Assembly (NCBI RefSeq): GCF_007829835.1
Contig: NZ_VIWP01000010.1
Coordinates: 98,684-162,683 of the forward strand
DNA: 64,000 bases
Source: Neorhizobium alkalisoli
Lineage (GTDB): Bacteria; Pseudomonadota; Alphaproteobacteria; Rhizobiales; Rhizobiaceae
Direction of reading: 5' to 3'
The translations under genes were made by a program, and so were the position numbers. The notes beneath the pieces are model-generated. The model was given only the letters and a program-made list of their open reading frames with translations. It had not been told where the DNA came from and did not search any database. Shown in pieces: positions 50,954 to 58,421 of the stretch (its first letter is position 1; every line of letters begins with the position of its first letter).

Positions 50954-51189
50954 GTTAATTGTTGCTTGCGCGCTTTCTGGAGGGCTGCCGTCCGATAGAA
51001 GTGTTCTGCATGCTGATAGAGGTTCTCCGCCTCGATTCTGTCTCCCGCCTGGGCAGTTTCCCGCGCCAGAGCGAGGTATTGCTCATATCGCTTGGTCAGG
51101 CTCTGCCAGTTAGGAGTTTCGGTTGCGGTCAGGCGAGCCTTTGCAGGCCCGATTGTCGATGGGCGGGAATTTCGGTGTGATGAATTCAA
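50950..51189 (-). CDS. DUF4167-like small protein
   Basis: A 79-residue protein. Residues about 28-66 (YEQYLALARETAQAGDRIEA; ENLYQHAEHFYRTA) match the core helices of DUF4167, a domain of larger Gly/Asn-rich alphaproteobacterial proteins. Here the usual long low-complexity regions are missing. The start is a TTG at 51189 with a weak ribosome site, so the exact start is uncertain. It may be a truncated or streamlined paralogue. Confidence 0.5.
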   Translation of the reverse strand: MNSSHRNSRPSTIGPAKARLTATETPNWQSLTKRYEQYLALARETAQAGDRIEAENLYQHAEHFYRTAALQKARKQQLT

Positions 51190-51428
51190 AAGAACACTTC
51201 AAGCCTCACAAGGCTTGCCTCTTAAACGGAATTATTTCTGAGAATGATTGAGTGCCACGAATGTCGGCGAACGCGCCAATGACACAGCCGCATCGGCGCG
51301 GCGTCATGAGCTGAAGAGACATTGCGGCTTAATGTTGTGGCCGCCCAACGACACTAAACTCGCACGGCAGATCATTATCTGTTGCGCTTAACTCATTCGC
51401 GACGAGTTTAAGAAAATGACTGCCAGCG

Positions 51429-51710
51429 TGAAGTGCCCCCACTTTCGACCGGACAGTCGGCATAAGCAGAAAGGCTCAAGCACAGGCTTGAGAACAGGCT
51501 TATGTCTAACGAGTATCGACACGTCGAATTACTGACGGGTGATGTCCGCCGCAGGCGGTGGACAACCGAGCAAAAGCTGACGATCATTGAGCAGAGTTTC
51601 GAACCAGGCGAGACGGTATCTTCCGCTGCTCGCCGCCATGGCGTCGCGCCCAATCTGCTTTATCGGTGGCGCAGGCTCTTGTGTGAGACGGCCAAAAGAG
51701 ATGGTCAGAA
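51429..51710 (+). mobile_element. Truncated insertion sequence with transposase OrfA fragment
   Basis: An ORF from 51502 (MSNEYRHVELLTGDVRRRRW; TTEQKLTIIEQSFEPGETVS; SAARRHGVAPNLLYRWRRLL) is the helix-turn-helix OrfA of an IS3/IS66-group transposase. It loses similarity at about 51690 and runs into the neighbouring gene. OrfB with the DDE residues is absent. The TGAAGTGCCCCCACTTTCGA stretch from 51429 may be the left terminal repeat; no matching right end was found. The element cannot move by itself. Confidence 0.7.
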
Positions 51711-51938
51711 TCAATACGACGCCATCGCCTTGTCGAGTTCTTCTTCAGACACCGGCCATGCCTCGGTCAGGCCATCCGAGGTCAGGAACAGCGTCATCGT
51801 TCGGTGATAGGCTTCCCACACCACATCGAGAGGTTCCTCGTCGATTTGGAGCTCGAACGTCCCTGGCGGATGTGGTTCGGCCATCCGAGGCAGTTGGAAC
51901 GGTCGCTCGATGGTGACCGTTTTTATAGTGGTCTTCAT
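51711..51938 (-). CDS. Small acidic hypothetical protein, 75 residues
   Basis: A 75-residue protein starting MKTTIKTVTIERPFQLPRMA, with FELQIDEEPLDVVWEAYHRT and MTLFLTSDGLTEAWPVSEEE. The second half looks like a small beta-alpha domain; no family named. I prefer ATG 51938 over 51992 on composition. Its end coincides with the break point of the IS remnant, so the insertion or deletion stopped just beside this gene. Confidence 0.5.
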   Translation of the reverse strand: MKTTIKTVTIERPFQLPRMAEPHPPGTFELQIDEEPLDVVWEAYHRTMTLFLTSDGLTEAWPVSEEELDKAMASY

Positions 51939-52151
51939 GGCTGAGATCCGTTTTTTTGAGAGGGAACTGTCTAGTGAAGCCGTGATCCGCATCGCGCCTT
52001 CATGATTTGCAAGGCGCCCGGTTTTGGGAGCTATTTCCAGCCCGATGCGCTGTCAGAATCACGAAGTCCTGCAAGGTCATCGCACTCGCGGCTGTCAAAG
52101 TGAAAATGCGATCCGTCGTGTAACGGCGAACCAATCCTTCAAAATCCGCGC

Positions 52152-52322
52152 CTATCGGCCTGCGTTTCTGAGAAGATCTGTCTCTCTGGCGATTGGTCCG
52201 AGAAGCTTCCGTAATCTGTTCTCCTCGACCCGATCAAGCCGAAACCGTCTTGCGAAGTCGCTGACCAGAACCAATTTCGCTGTGCCGGGTGAGCTTGTTC
52301 CTGGAATGGTTGGCTGGTGCAT
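52152..52322 (-). CDS. Small hypothetical protein, 56 residues
   Basis: A 56-residue protein starting MHQPTIPGTSSPGTAKLVLV and continuing SDFARRFRLDRVEENRLRKL and LGPIARETDLLRNAGR. AAAGGA lies 7 bases before the ATG. The basic helical second half is typical of small rhizobial proteins of unknown role. Confidence 0.5.
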   Translation of the reverse strand: MHQPTIPGTSSPGTAKLVLVSDFARRFRLDRVEENRLRKLLGPIARETDLLRNAGR

Positions 52323-52350
52323 GATCATATCCTTTAAGAAGATAGTCTGC

Positions 52351-52617
52351 TCAACTGAAATCCTGCAAACTCAGGGAGATAGAACTTGATTGCGCTTTCA
52401 AGTAAGCATTTGTGGCCACTTTTATAATTCTCGGTCGTAACGCATCGAACGAGGTCAGGTAGTCGCTCTCGCTGGCGTATCTGTGCGCTTTCCTACAGGC
52501 GAGTACGTCGGTCGCGAGATAGAATTTGACCTCGAACATCCCGTCGTACCCGCTAAATCGAACACAGCGGTTCTTGTCATCGAAACTTCGAGCGTCATTC
52601 GGAAAACTGATACCCAT
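52351..52617 (-). CDS. DUF1488 family protein
   Basis: An 88-residue DUF1488 protein: MGISFPNDARSFDDKNRCVR, then FSGYDGMFEVKFYLATDVL and ESDYLTSFDALRPRIIKVA. DUF1488 is a small beta-rich domain in alpha- and gammaproteobacteria without known activity. Its ATG overlaps the stop of the upstream gene (TGATG), so the two form an operon. Confidence 0.8.
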   Translation of the reverse strand: MGISFPNDARSFDDKNRCVRFSGYDGMFEVKFYLATDVLACRKAHRYASESDYLTSFDALRPRIIKVATNAYLKAQSSSISLSLQDFS

Positions 52618-52907
52618 CAACGCCCACCTTCGTCCCGCCACCGGTCGATGGCATCTTCTTTCGAAAAACGGCCGAACCGGGCGCCGACCGTTGAAGACAG
52701 GCTGCGCCGAGTGAGCGCGTCCAATAGGCTGGCTTTGGTCCTGACCCCATCGCGAAACTCGGAGGTGAGAAAGATCAGTGCTTCGCGCTTCATATTCGAA
52801 CTCGCATCGGTTTCGACGCCACGAAGACCGGCGGTCCTCAAGACGTGCCGGATCAGCTTGAAGCCGTCGTTGTCGATCTGCGCTGCTGTGGGTGGATTGG
52901 AAGACAT
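52617..52907 (-). CDS. Small hypothetical protein, 96 residues
   Basis: A 96-residue soluble helical protein starting MSSNPPTAAQIDNDGFKLIR, with HVLRTAGLRGVETDASSNMK and a C-terminus KEDAIDRWRDEGGR. AAAGGAGG lies 5 bases before the ATG, a strong site. Paired with the DUF1488 gene by overlap. No known family. The 290 bases to its right (52908-53197) show no gene. Confidence 0.7.
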   Translation of the reverse strand: MSSNPPTAAQIDNDGFKLIRHVLRTAGLRGVETDASSNMKREALIFLTSEFRDGVRTKASLLDALTRRSLSSTVGARFGRFSKEDAIDRWRDEGGR

Positions 52908-53197
52908 GCTGTCCTCCTTTACTTGGGGCAAGGATTTGCGCCCTTGGCGACAGCGCCCTGAAGACAAGCCGTCGCTGCACTATAGGTCGTGCTAATATAT
53001 TCGATTACAAGGCTTGGTCGTAGTAATTGCTCACTCTCGAAACCGCGAATGAAAAGGAGGCTGGTTGCTCGGCGCAATTCAAATCACAGTCGGTAGTTAC
53101 TCGTACGCAATTAGATGCTTAGTTGGTCCTGGGTGCGCGCAACGGTTCGATTCCCATCAAGACCGCAGTGATCGATCTACGAAGGATATCAGGCACC

Positions 53198-54244
53198 TTA
53201 CAGCGTGGCGAGAGCACGATTATTGATCTGACCCGCGTAATTTTTCCGGATTTCGACCTTCTGTTCCAGCGCAAGGATGACGTCGACCGAAAGGTCCACG
53301 CCGTGAAGCTCGGCAATATCCGGAAGGCCGCCCGGCGTGAAGACGTTGATCTCGAGGATCTTGTCACCAACGATGTCTAGCCCGACCAGAAACATGCCAT
53401 CTTCGATCAGTTTAGGGCGAACCATCTCCGCCACTGCAAGAATTTCGGGTGTGATCTCGGCTGTTGCCGCAGTGCCAGCAGCATGCATGTTGGAGCGCAC
53501 CTCGCCCTTCGCCGGAACACGACGCATCGCCGCGTAGGCGCCGTCCCGCTGCAGCGGGCGACCGTTCATAAGGAAAAGACGAATGTCGCCGGCGGTCGCG
53601 TCGGGAAGATAGCCTTGCGCGATCAGGTATCCCTCACCGCTGACGGCCTCGAATATCTGGTTGAGATTGGCTTCCTTGCTGGAAGCGATCTTGAAGACGT
53701 TTTTTCCGCCGGAACCTTGCAGCGGCTTGAGGATGGCACCCTGTTTCTGCTCGTCGATAAAGGCGCGGATCTCCTCGATGCTTTTCGAGATAAGGGTCGT
53801 TGGGCGAATGGCCTCAGGGAAGCCTTGGAAATAGAGCTTATTTTGCGCGCGGGCGAGGCCGTCAGGGTCATTGAGCGTCAGCACGCCGCGTTCGGCCGCC
53901 AGACGACCGAAGATGATGCCGGCATGGGCCGCCCAAGGCCGCTCATCGGCATCCTGCGAGGGGTCATTCCGCAGGAACAGGACGTCAATCTCCTCGATTG
54001 GCATCGTCTGGGTCTCAGCCTGCTCGCCCTGCAACGCTTCTATGAATGCATCAGGCTTCCTGGTCTTGCCTTTTTTGACAGTGGTCGCGCGCACCATCAG
54101 ACTATCATCGGGGCGCAACACGAAATCGCCGGGTGTCAGGTAGCAAACCTCGTGGCCGCGGGCGATTGCGGCAAGCGCAAGCGCGGTCGTCGTATAGAAT
54201 GCGGCCTCATCGGCAATCGCGTTCACAAAAAATGCAATCCGCAT
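53198..54244 (-). CDS. ATP-grasp ligase, glutathione-synthetase-like
   Basis: A 348-residue ATP-grasp protein similar to GshB. N-terminal MRIAFFVNAIADEAAFYTTT; ATP-grasp region with KPLQGSGGKNVFKI (P-loop-like Gly-rich) and GDIRLFLMNGRPLQ; metal site MFLVGLDIVGDKILEINVFT. A real GshB would join Cys-containing gamma-Glu-Cys to Gly; here the genetic partners are a QEGLA metalloprotease and an N-formylglutamate amidohydrolase, so another peptide-like substrate is possible. The ATG at 54244 overlaps the upstream stop (TGATG). AGGAG precedes it. Confidence 0.85.
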   Translation of the reverse strand: MRIAFFVNAIADEAAFYTTTALALAAIARGHEVCYLTPGDFVLRPDDSLMVRATTVKKGKTRKPDAFIEALQGEQAETQTMPIEEIDVLFLRNDPSQDADERPWAAHAGIIFGRLAAERGVLTLNDPDGLARAQNKLYFQGFPEAIRPTTLISKSIEEIRAFIDEQKQGAILKPLQGSGGKNVFKIASSKEANLNQIFEAVSGEGYLIAQGYLPDATAGDIRLFLMNGRPLQRDGAYAAMRRVPAKGEVRSNMHAAGTAATAEITPEILAVAEMVRPKLIEDGMFLVGLDIVGDKILEINVFTPGGLPDIAELHGVDLSVDVILALEQKVEIRKNYAGQINNRALATL

Positions 54245-56133
54245 CACGTCTCCTGTCGTTGAATCATGTCGAGAGGACGCATGCCGTCTCTGGCGCGTGC
54301 CAGTCGGGTGCGACCGTCTTCGGTTTCGAGAAAGAGGGGACGAACCGCCGGTAGGCGCAGCAGGCCGCGCTCTGCCAACTCCTGCATCACACCGAAATGC
54401 GAGGCGGCTATCTTGCCCATCCAGAAGGGTTCGAGTGCTCCACCGGTGCGCAGGTGATCGAGCAGTGCAAGCAGTCCGCGCAGATAGATCGCATCCTTCG
54501 CCAGCCCGCCGCCGCGATAAAGCCGCAGAACGAGATTGAACGCGGCCGGCGGCGTAAAATTATGCTTCTCGACAAGAAGAGAATAGGTCTCGGAAAAGGT
54601 TGCTCCGTCCAGCATGGACGCACATCCGACCACCCGTCCGGCAATCAGCCTCAAGCGTGCCGGCGTCATGCCGCCCGACAGGTATTCGGCGAAAACGGCC
54701 AGACCTTCTTGCATGCCCTCATATCCCGCAAGGCCGGAGCGAAACAGCCGCAGGCCCTGAGCCGATCCGTTGAAATAGGTCAGCAGGTGGACACCGATCT
54801 CATGCGACAGCAGCGGCTCGACCCGGGCCAGGTCCATCACGGTGCTGCGCGCGATCAACAGCCGATGGCCAGATACGATGAGGCCGGACGGCAGATCGTC
54901 GCGAAGCTCGACGGAGACGTCGAACTCCTTCAGCCGGCGATGATAGGCGGAAATCATCGTGCGAGCACGTCGTTCCACCTGAAAGCAGTCGGCCATCCGG
55001 TCCTGTGCCCCCCCATCGTCATCGCCGCTCGGTTCCGTATTGGTAAGCTGCGACAGAATGATCTGCGCCTCGCGCAGCAGAAGGGGCTCCACCGGGCCGT
55101 ACAGCGCCCGTCCGAATTCGACAAACTGCGGTTTCTGGCGGGAGGAAAGGAGCGAGAGCTGAAGATCAAGTTCCTGTTGTTTTTCGCGATAAAGCTGGTG
55201 CAGGACCGGGTCTTCGAGATGGTCGAAGGAAATCGAAAAGAGCTTCCGTTTTGCCGCCTCGACCTGCAGGGCGAGAGGACGGTACAGAAAGACGGGTTGA
55301 TGGCCCTCTTGCTTGAAGGCTTCGAAAGCCGACTCGGCATTGATGGGCGTCACAGCCAGCAGGAAATCGAATGTCGAGGCCACCTCGTCAATGCTTCGGT
55401 CGACACGCGAGACCGCATCCACGAAGGCTCTGCGTCCGAGTGCCCGATGCGTCTTCGGCTGGAGGATTTTTCCAGCTTCGACGAAACGCGCGATGGCTCG
55501 CAGACCCGCGTCGAACAGGACCGATACCAATTGGTCGTGAAGTTCCGGATAAATCTGGTCGCTGCCGGGTTGCCGGTAGACGGGGGCAAACCTGACGGCA
55601 AGTGTCGAACAGCCGATGTCACGCCCCAACGCCTTATCTTCGCGCGCCGGAGGCGCTTCCGCGCGTTCGACTCGCGGCGTTCGAAACCTTGCCTCGCTGT
55701 CGCTTATCGCGGCGGAGAAGATTTCAGCCGCCTCCGCCATGTCGGCGCTCGCCCATATGGCAATCTCGAATGGAGGCAGGAAAGGCGCATCGTCGGTCAG
55801 AAACCGATCCTGCTTCAACTCGCCGATGTCGAACAGGATGAATGCGCCGAACTGTTTGCGCAGCGGAGCCTCGATCGCCTCGATCACCATGATCGCGGAC
55901 GCCGCATGCGGAGCAATGAGATAGGACGCATTTGCCTGCGCGATGTCACGCGCTGCCGGTTCTGCCCCGTCCGCGGCGATATGGACGCAAAGGAAGGGAA
56001 GCGGCCGGTCGATATGCAGCCGCCCTCCGCCGGGCAGGTCGCGCCGGATCGACTTGCCATCGGCAAGGCACGATACGATCTCGTCGAGCCAGCTGTCGTC
56101 ACTGCTGCGAGTTTCCGACGAGGCGTGGGTCAT
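54244..56133 (-). CDS. QEGLA-motif (DUF1704) metalloprotease-like protein
   Basis: A 629-residue member of the DUF1704 family, annotated elsewhere as flavohaemoglobin-expression-modulating QEGLA protein and related to the MATCAP/gluzincin peptidases. The gluzincin motif is SHEIGVHLLTYFNG (HExxH), followed by the family signature YEGMQEGLAVFAEYLSGG, where the Glu may be the third ligand. The N-terminal 300 residues form the DUF1704-specific region. Peptide hydrolysis is likely by homology; the target is unknown. Sandwiched and overlapping with an amidohydrolase and an ATP-grasp gene. Confidence 0.85.
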   Translation of the reverse strand: MTHASSETRSSDDSWLDEIVSCLADGKSIRRDLPGGGRLHIDRPLPFLCVHIAADGAEPAARDIAQANASYLIAPHAASAIMVIEAIEAPLRKQFGAFILFDIGELKQDRFLTDDAPFLPPFEIAIWASADMAEAAEIFSAAISDSEARFRTPRVERAEAPPAREDKALGRDIGCSTLAVRFAPVYRQPGSDQIYPELHDQLVSVLFDAGLRAIARFVEAGKILQPKTHRALGRRAFVDAVSRVDRSIDEVASTFDFLLAVTPINAESAFEAFKQEGHQPVFLYRPLALQVEAAKRKLFSISFDHLEDPVLHQLYREKQQELDLQLSLLSSRQKPQFVEFGRALYGPVEPLLLREAQIILSQLTNTEPSGDDDGGAQDRMADCFQVERRARTMISAYHRRLKEFDVSVELRDDLPSGLIVSGHRLLIARSTVMDLARVEPLLSHEIGVHLLTYFNGSAQGLRLFRSGLAGYEGMQEGLAVFAEYLSGGMTPARLRLIAGRVVGCASMLDGATFSETYSLLVEKHNFTPPAAFNLVLRLYRGGGLAKDAIYLRGLLALLDHLRTGGALEPFWMGKIAASHFGVMQELAERGLLRLPAVRPLFLETEDGRTRLARARDGMRPLDMIQRQET

Positions 56134-57020
56134 GGCTGGCTCGCGAGTGTCTTCTCGAGTATCGGGACGGCTGTTGCAACGATCTGGCGAAGCTGGTCGA
56201 GGACATCGGTATCCGGTTCACCCGTCCATTCATCCATGAAAAACTTCTTGAATTCGACCGCGATTGCGCAGCCCGTTTTGGGAAAATGTTCGTGGATGAA
56301 CCGCGTCTGTTCGCCCTTGCCCTGGAAGGCGACGTTTTCGCGTACGTCCAGCGGGCTGCCATTGATCGTATGCGATCGGAAATGGGCGATGAGTGCATCG
56401 ACGACCGTCGCCCAGCGCCCGCGGTCCATTGAGGATGTGCCTATATTGATGTCCGGTGCCTGCTCCGGCGGTGTAGGTCGAGCGGTTGGCCCGTCACGGC
56501 GATGATTGTAGCTGTGGATGTCGAGAGCGACAAACCGGCCGAACTGGCGCTCGATACCCTTCAGGAAAGCCAGCAGCATATTGTAATAGGCGTCATGGGT
56601 ACGTAGGGAGGCTTCTATCTCGTCGTCCGCAAGTGCTCCTGCCCACACATTCAAACCCCATGCCTGTTCTGGCGTCAGATATATGGCGCCCTCGCGATTG
56701 CGATTGATGTCCACTTCGAAACGCGAGCGATGAAAGACGATGCGATTGGGAACATCGCGAATGGTGAACTCGGTGTAGGGATCCTCCTCCCGTAACCGGT
56801 CGTGATCATCCAAGCCGAATAAAGGCTGTAGGTTCAGTCGTGTAGAGTGTCCCTCATGGATCGCAGTTGCGATAACAGGCGACATGCCCCGTTCGATGGT
56901 CCAAAGCGCTGTAGGTGCAACTGGTGGTGTGATCAGAGTTTTCGGCCAGAATGCCCGTTCGGGCGCGAGTTCCGTTGTCGACGTAGTCTTGACGTTATCG
57001 GCAGACCTTACGGATTGCAT
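56130..57020 (-). CDS. N-formylglutamate amidohydrolase family protein
   Basis: A 296-residue FGase (HutG-like/DUF3526-type) zinc amidohydrolase. Metal-site segments: the His in VIATAIHEGHSTRLNLQP, the Glu in REEDPYTEFTI, VDINRNREGAIY, and the His in FVALDIHSYNHRRDGP. In histidine degradation such enzymes split N-formylglutamate, but no hut genes are here. It is the first gene of a three-gene overlapping operon. The start ATG at 57020 has GAGAACAA upstream. Confidence 0.85.
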   Translation of the reverse strand: MQSVRSADNVKTTSTTELAPERAFWPKTLITPPVAPTALWTIERGMSPVIATAIHEGHSTRLNLQPLFGLDDHDRLREEDPYTEFTIRDVPNRIVFHRSRFEVDINRNREGAIYLTPEQAWGLNVWAGALADDEIEASLRTHDAYYNMLLAFLKGIERQFGRFVALDIHSYNHRRDGPTARPTPPEQAPDINIGTSSMDRGRWATVVDALIAHFRSHTINGSPLDVRENVAFQGKGEQTRFIHEHFPKTGCAIAVEFKKFFMDEWTGEPDTDVLDQLRQIVATAVPILEKTLASQP

Positions 57021-57220
57021 AGTTTGTTCTCCAGTGCGACTGAAGAACGCGCGCGCCCATCGTTTGTTACGAACGACAGTCAGAATTTGATCGCAGAATT
57101 TAGTGGCACTTAGCCAGATATCGCTGATGTCGGTGGTTCGTTCTGTTCAAGAGCTTTTGGGGGCCCCATTCCAGCTAGTATAGCTCTCGCCCCGCTCGCC
57201 GAGCGGTGTGACCCTAACTG

Positions 57221-57610
57221 CTATCGCTTCACGGCGACACATTTCACCTCGGCCAGTAAGCCAGGATGTGCGAGTTCGGATACGCCGATGCGAGTCCATG
57301 CGTATATTCCTTTCGGAAAAACTTCGTTTTTCGCCGACCGGAAGGTATCCATGTGCTTCGACATCTCCACATGATAGCTGGTCATCTCCACCACGTCGTC
57401 GAAGGTGCAGTTTGCGGCCTCGAGTACGATGCGGAGGTTTTCCCACATGGCGCGGAACTGCTCTTGTGGGTCGTCGATCACCTGCAGGTCCCTGGTGCGG
57501 CCGACTTGCCCGACGACATAAATCGTATCGCCGACCTTGACCGCCGGGGCATATCCTGCGCGGGCGACGATCTCGCGCATTTCGTCCGGGATAATGACTT
57601 CTCGATCCAT
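57221..57610 (-). CDS. RidA (YjgF/YER057c) family protein
   Basis: A 129-residue RidA-fold protein: YAPAVKVGDTIYVVGQVGRT, EQFRAMWENLRIVLEAANCT and a late AHPGLLAEVKCVAVKR, which keeps the trimer fold. The Arg of classic enamine/imine deaminases is not in the usual place (E/K context differs), so deaminase activity is uncertain. It is divergent from the TetR gene; the TetR operator at 57711 lies between them, 100 bases upstream of this start. The 57021-57220 gap shows no gene. Confidence 0.85.
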   Translation of the reverse strand: MDREVIIPDEMREIVARAGYAPAVKVGDTIYVVGQVGRTRDLQVIDDPQEQFRAMWENLRIVLEAANCTFDDVVEMTSYHVEMSKHMDTFRSAKNEVFPKGIYAWTRIGVSELAHPGLLAEVKCVAVKR

Positions 57611-57710
57611 CGTTCTGCACTTTTCTTGCTGGAGACAGGCGGCCCGGTTGTGGGGCGACGCCATAAAATCAAGACCATCTAGCTAGCGTCAGGAAATACC
57701 GCTTGCAATA

Positions 57711-57726
57711 GGAACTGAATGGTTCC
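57711..57726. promoter_or_regulatory. TetR operator, copy 1
   Basis: GGAACTGAATGGTTCC, an inverted repeat GGAAC-N6-GTTCC, 11 bases before the TetR start codon. It matches the copy at 58359-58374 at 14 of 16 positions. Confidence 0.7.
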
Positions 57727-57737
57727 ATATTTCTTTC

Positions 57738-58349
57738 ATGGTTAAGCACACTCAGACATCTCCGTCCGCCGGACGCCCACGCGAATTCGAACTCGATGAC
57801 GCAGTTCGCAAGGCAATGGGTGTCTTCTGGGATCGTGGCTATCACGACGCGTCTTTGCCCGACCTGCTCGAAGGCATGGAGCTATCGAGGGGCAGCTTCT
57901 ACAAGGCGTTTGTGGACAAGCGGGGTGTCTATCTCCGTGCGCTCGATGTCTACATTGAAGATGCCATTCGCAAAACCGGGGAAATCCTGCATTCCAACCA
58001 GTCCCCTAAAGCCGCAATCAAAGAAGCGTTTTCGCGGCAAGTTGAAGAGTCCTCCGGCACGGTCGGGCTGCGTGGATGCTTTGTCGTGTTGTCTGCGGTC
58101 GAAATGCTTCCTGCGGACGAAGAGGTTTCCGCTCGAATTGGGCGCCTGTTTCGGCGACTGCAGGATTTGTACGCGGCCGCGATCATCCGAGCTCAAGCGT
58201 TCGGTGAGATTGACGCTGAACTAGACGAGCGAACGCTGGCGAGGTTCCTCGTCTGCCAGATCCAAGGAATGAGAGTTCTGGGGAAGGCGGGAGCGGATCG
58301 CGACGCCACCAGGGCGATGGTCGACTTCGCATTGAAACCGCTTGGCTGA
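57738..58349 (+). CDS. TetR/AcrR family repressor
   Basis: A 203-residue TetR-type repressor. HTH: AVRKAMGVFWDRGYHDASLP, DLLEGMELSRGSFYKAFVDK. The ligand domain contains GLRGCFVVLSAVEML with one Cys that may sense electrophiles, as in NemR-like members; this is inference. Only 11 bases separate the operator from the ATG and no ribosome site is seen, so the mRNA may be almost leaderless. Twin operators flank the gene: at 57711 (autoregulation, and RidA) and at 58359 (MFS transporter). Confidence 0.9.
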   Translation: MVKHTQTSPSAGRPREFELDDAVRKAMGVFWDRGYHDASLPDLLEGMELSRGSFYKAFVDKRGVYLRALDVYIEDAIRKTGEILHSNQSPKAAIKEAFSRQVEESSGTVGLRGCFVVLSAVEMLPADEEVSARIGRLFRRLQDLYAAAIIRAQAFGEIDAELDERTLARFLVCQIQGMRVLGKAGADRDATRAMVDFALKPLG

Positions 58350-58358
58350 CTTCAATTA

Positions 58359-58374
58359 GGAACCAAATGGTTCC
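58359..58374. promoter_or_regulatory. TetR operator, copy 2
   Basis: GGAACCAAATGGTTCC, GGAAC-N6-GTTCC, 9 bases after the TetR stop and 47 bases before the MFS start. Confidence 0.7.
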
Positions 58375-58421
58375 GAAATAACGCATTTGTACGAGCCGAT
58401 TGATTGGCTTTGCCAATCGAC

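Noticed and set aside
53101..53112. CGTACGCAATTA resembling the regulon element
   Set aside because: Only the first eight or so bases match, the following AC and GTTAC parts are absent, and no start codon follows at the right distance.
57711..57735. GGAAC-N18-TT match before the TetR gene read as an EcfG promoter
   Set aside because: The GGAAC is one arm of the GGAAC-N6-GTTCC operator repeated at 58359, which explains it better. A dual role is not excluded.
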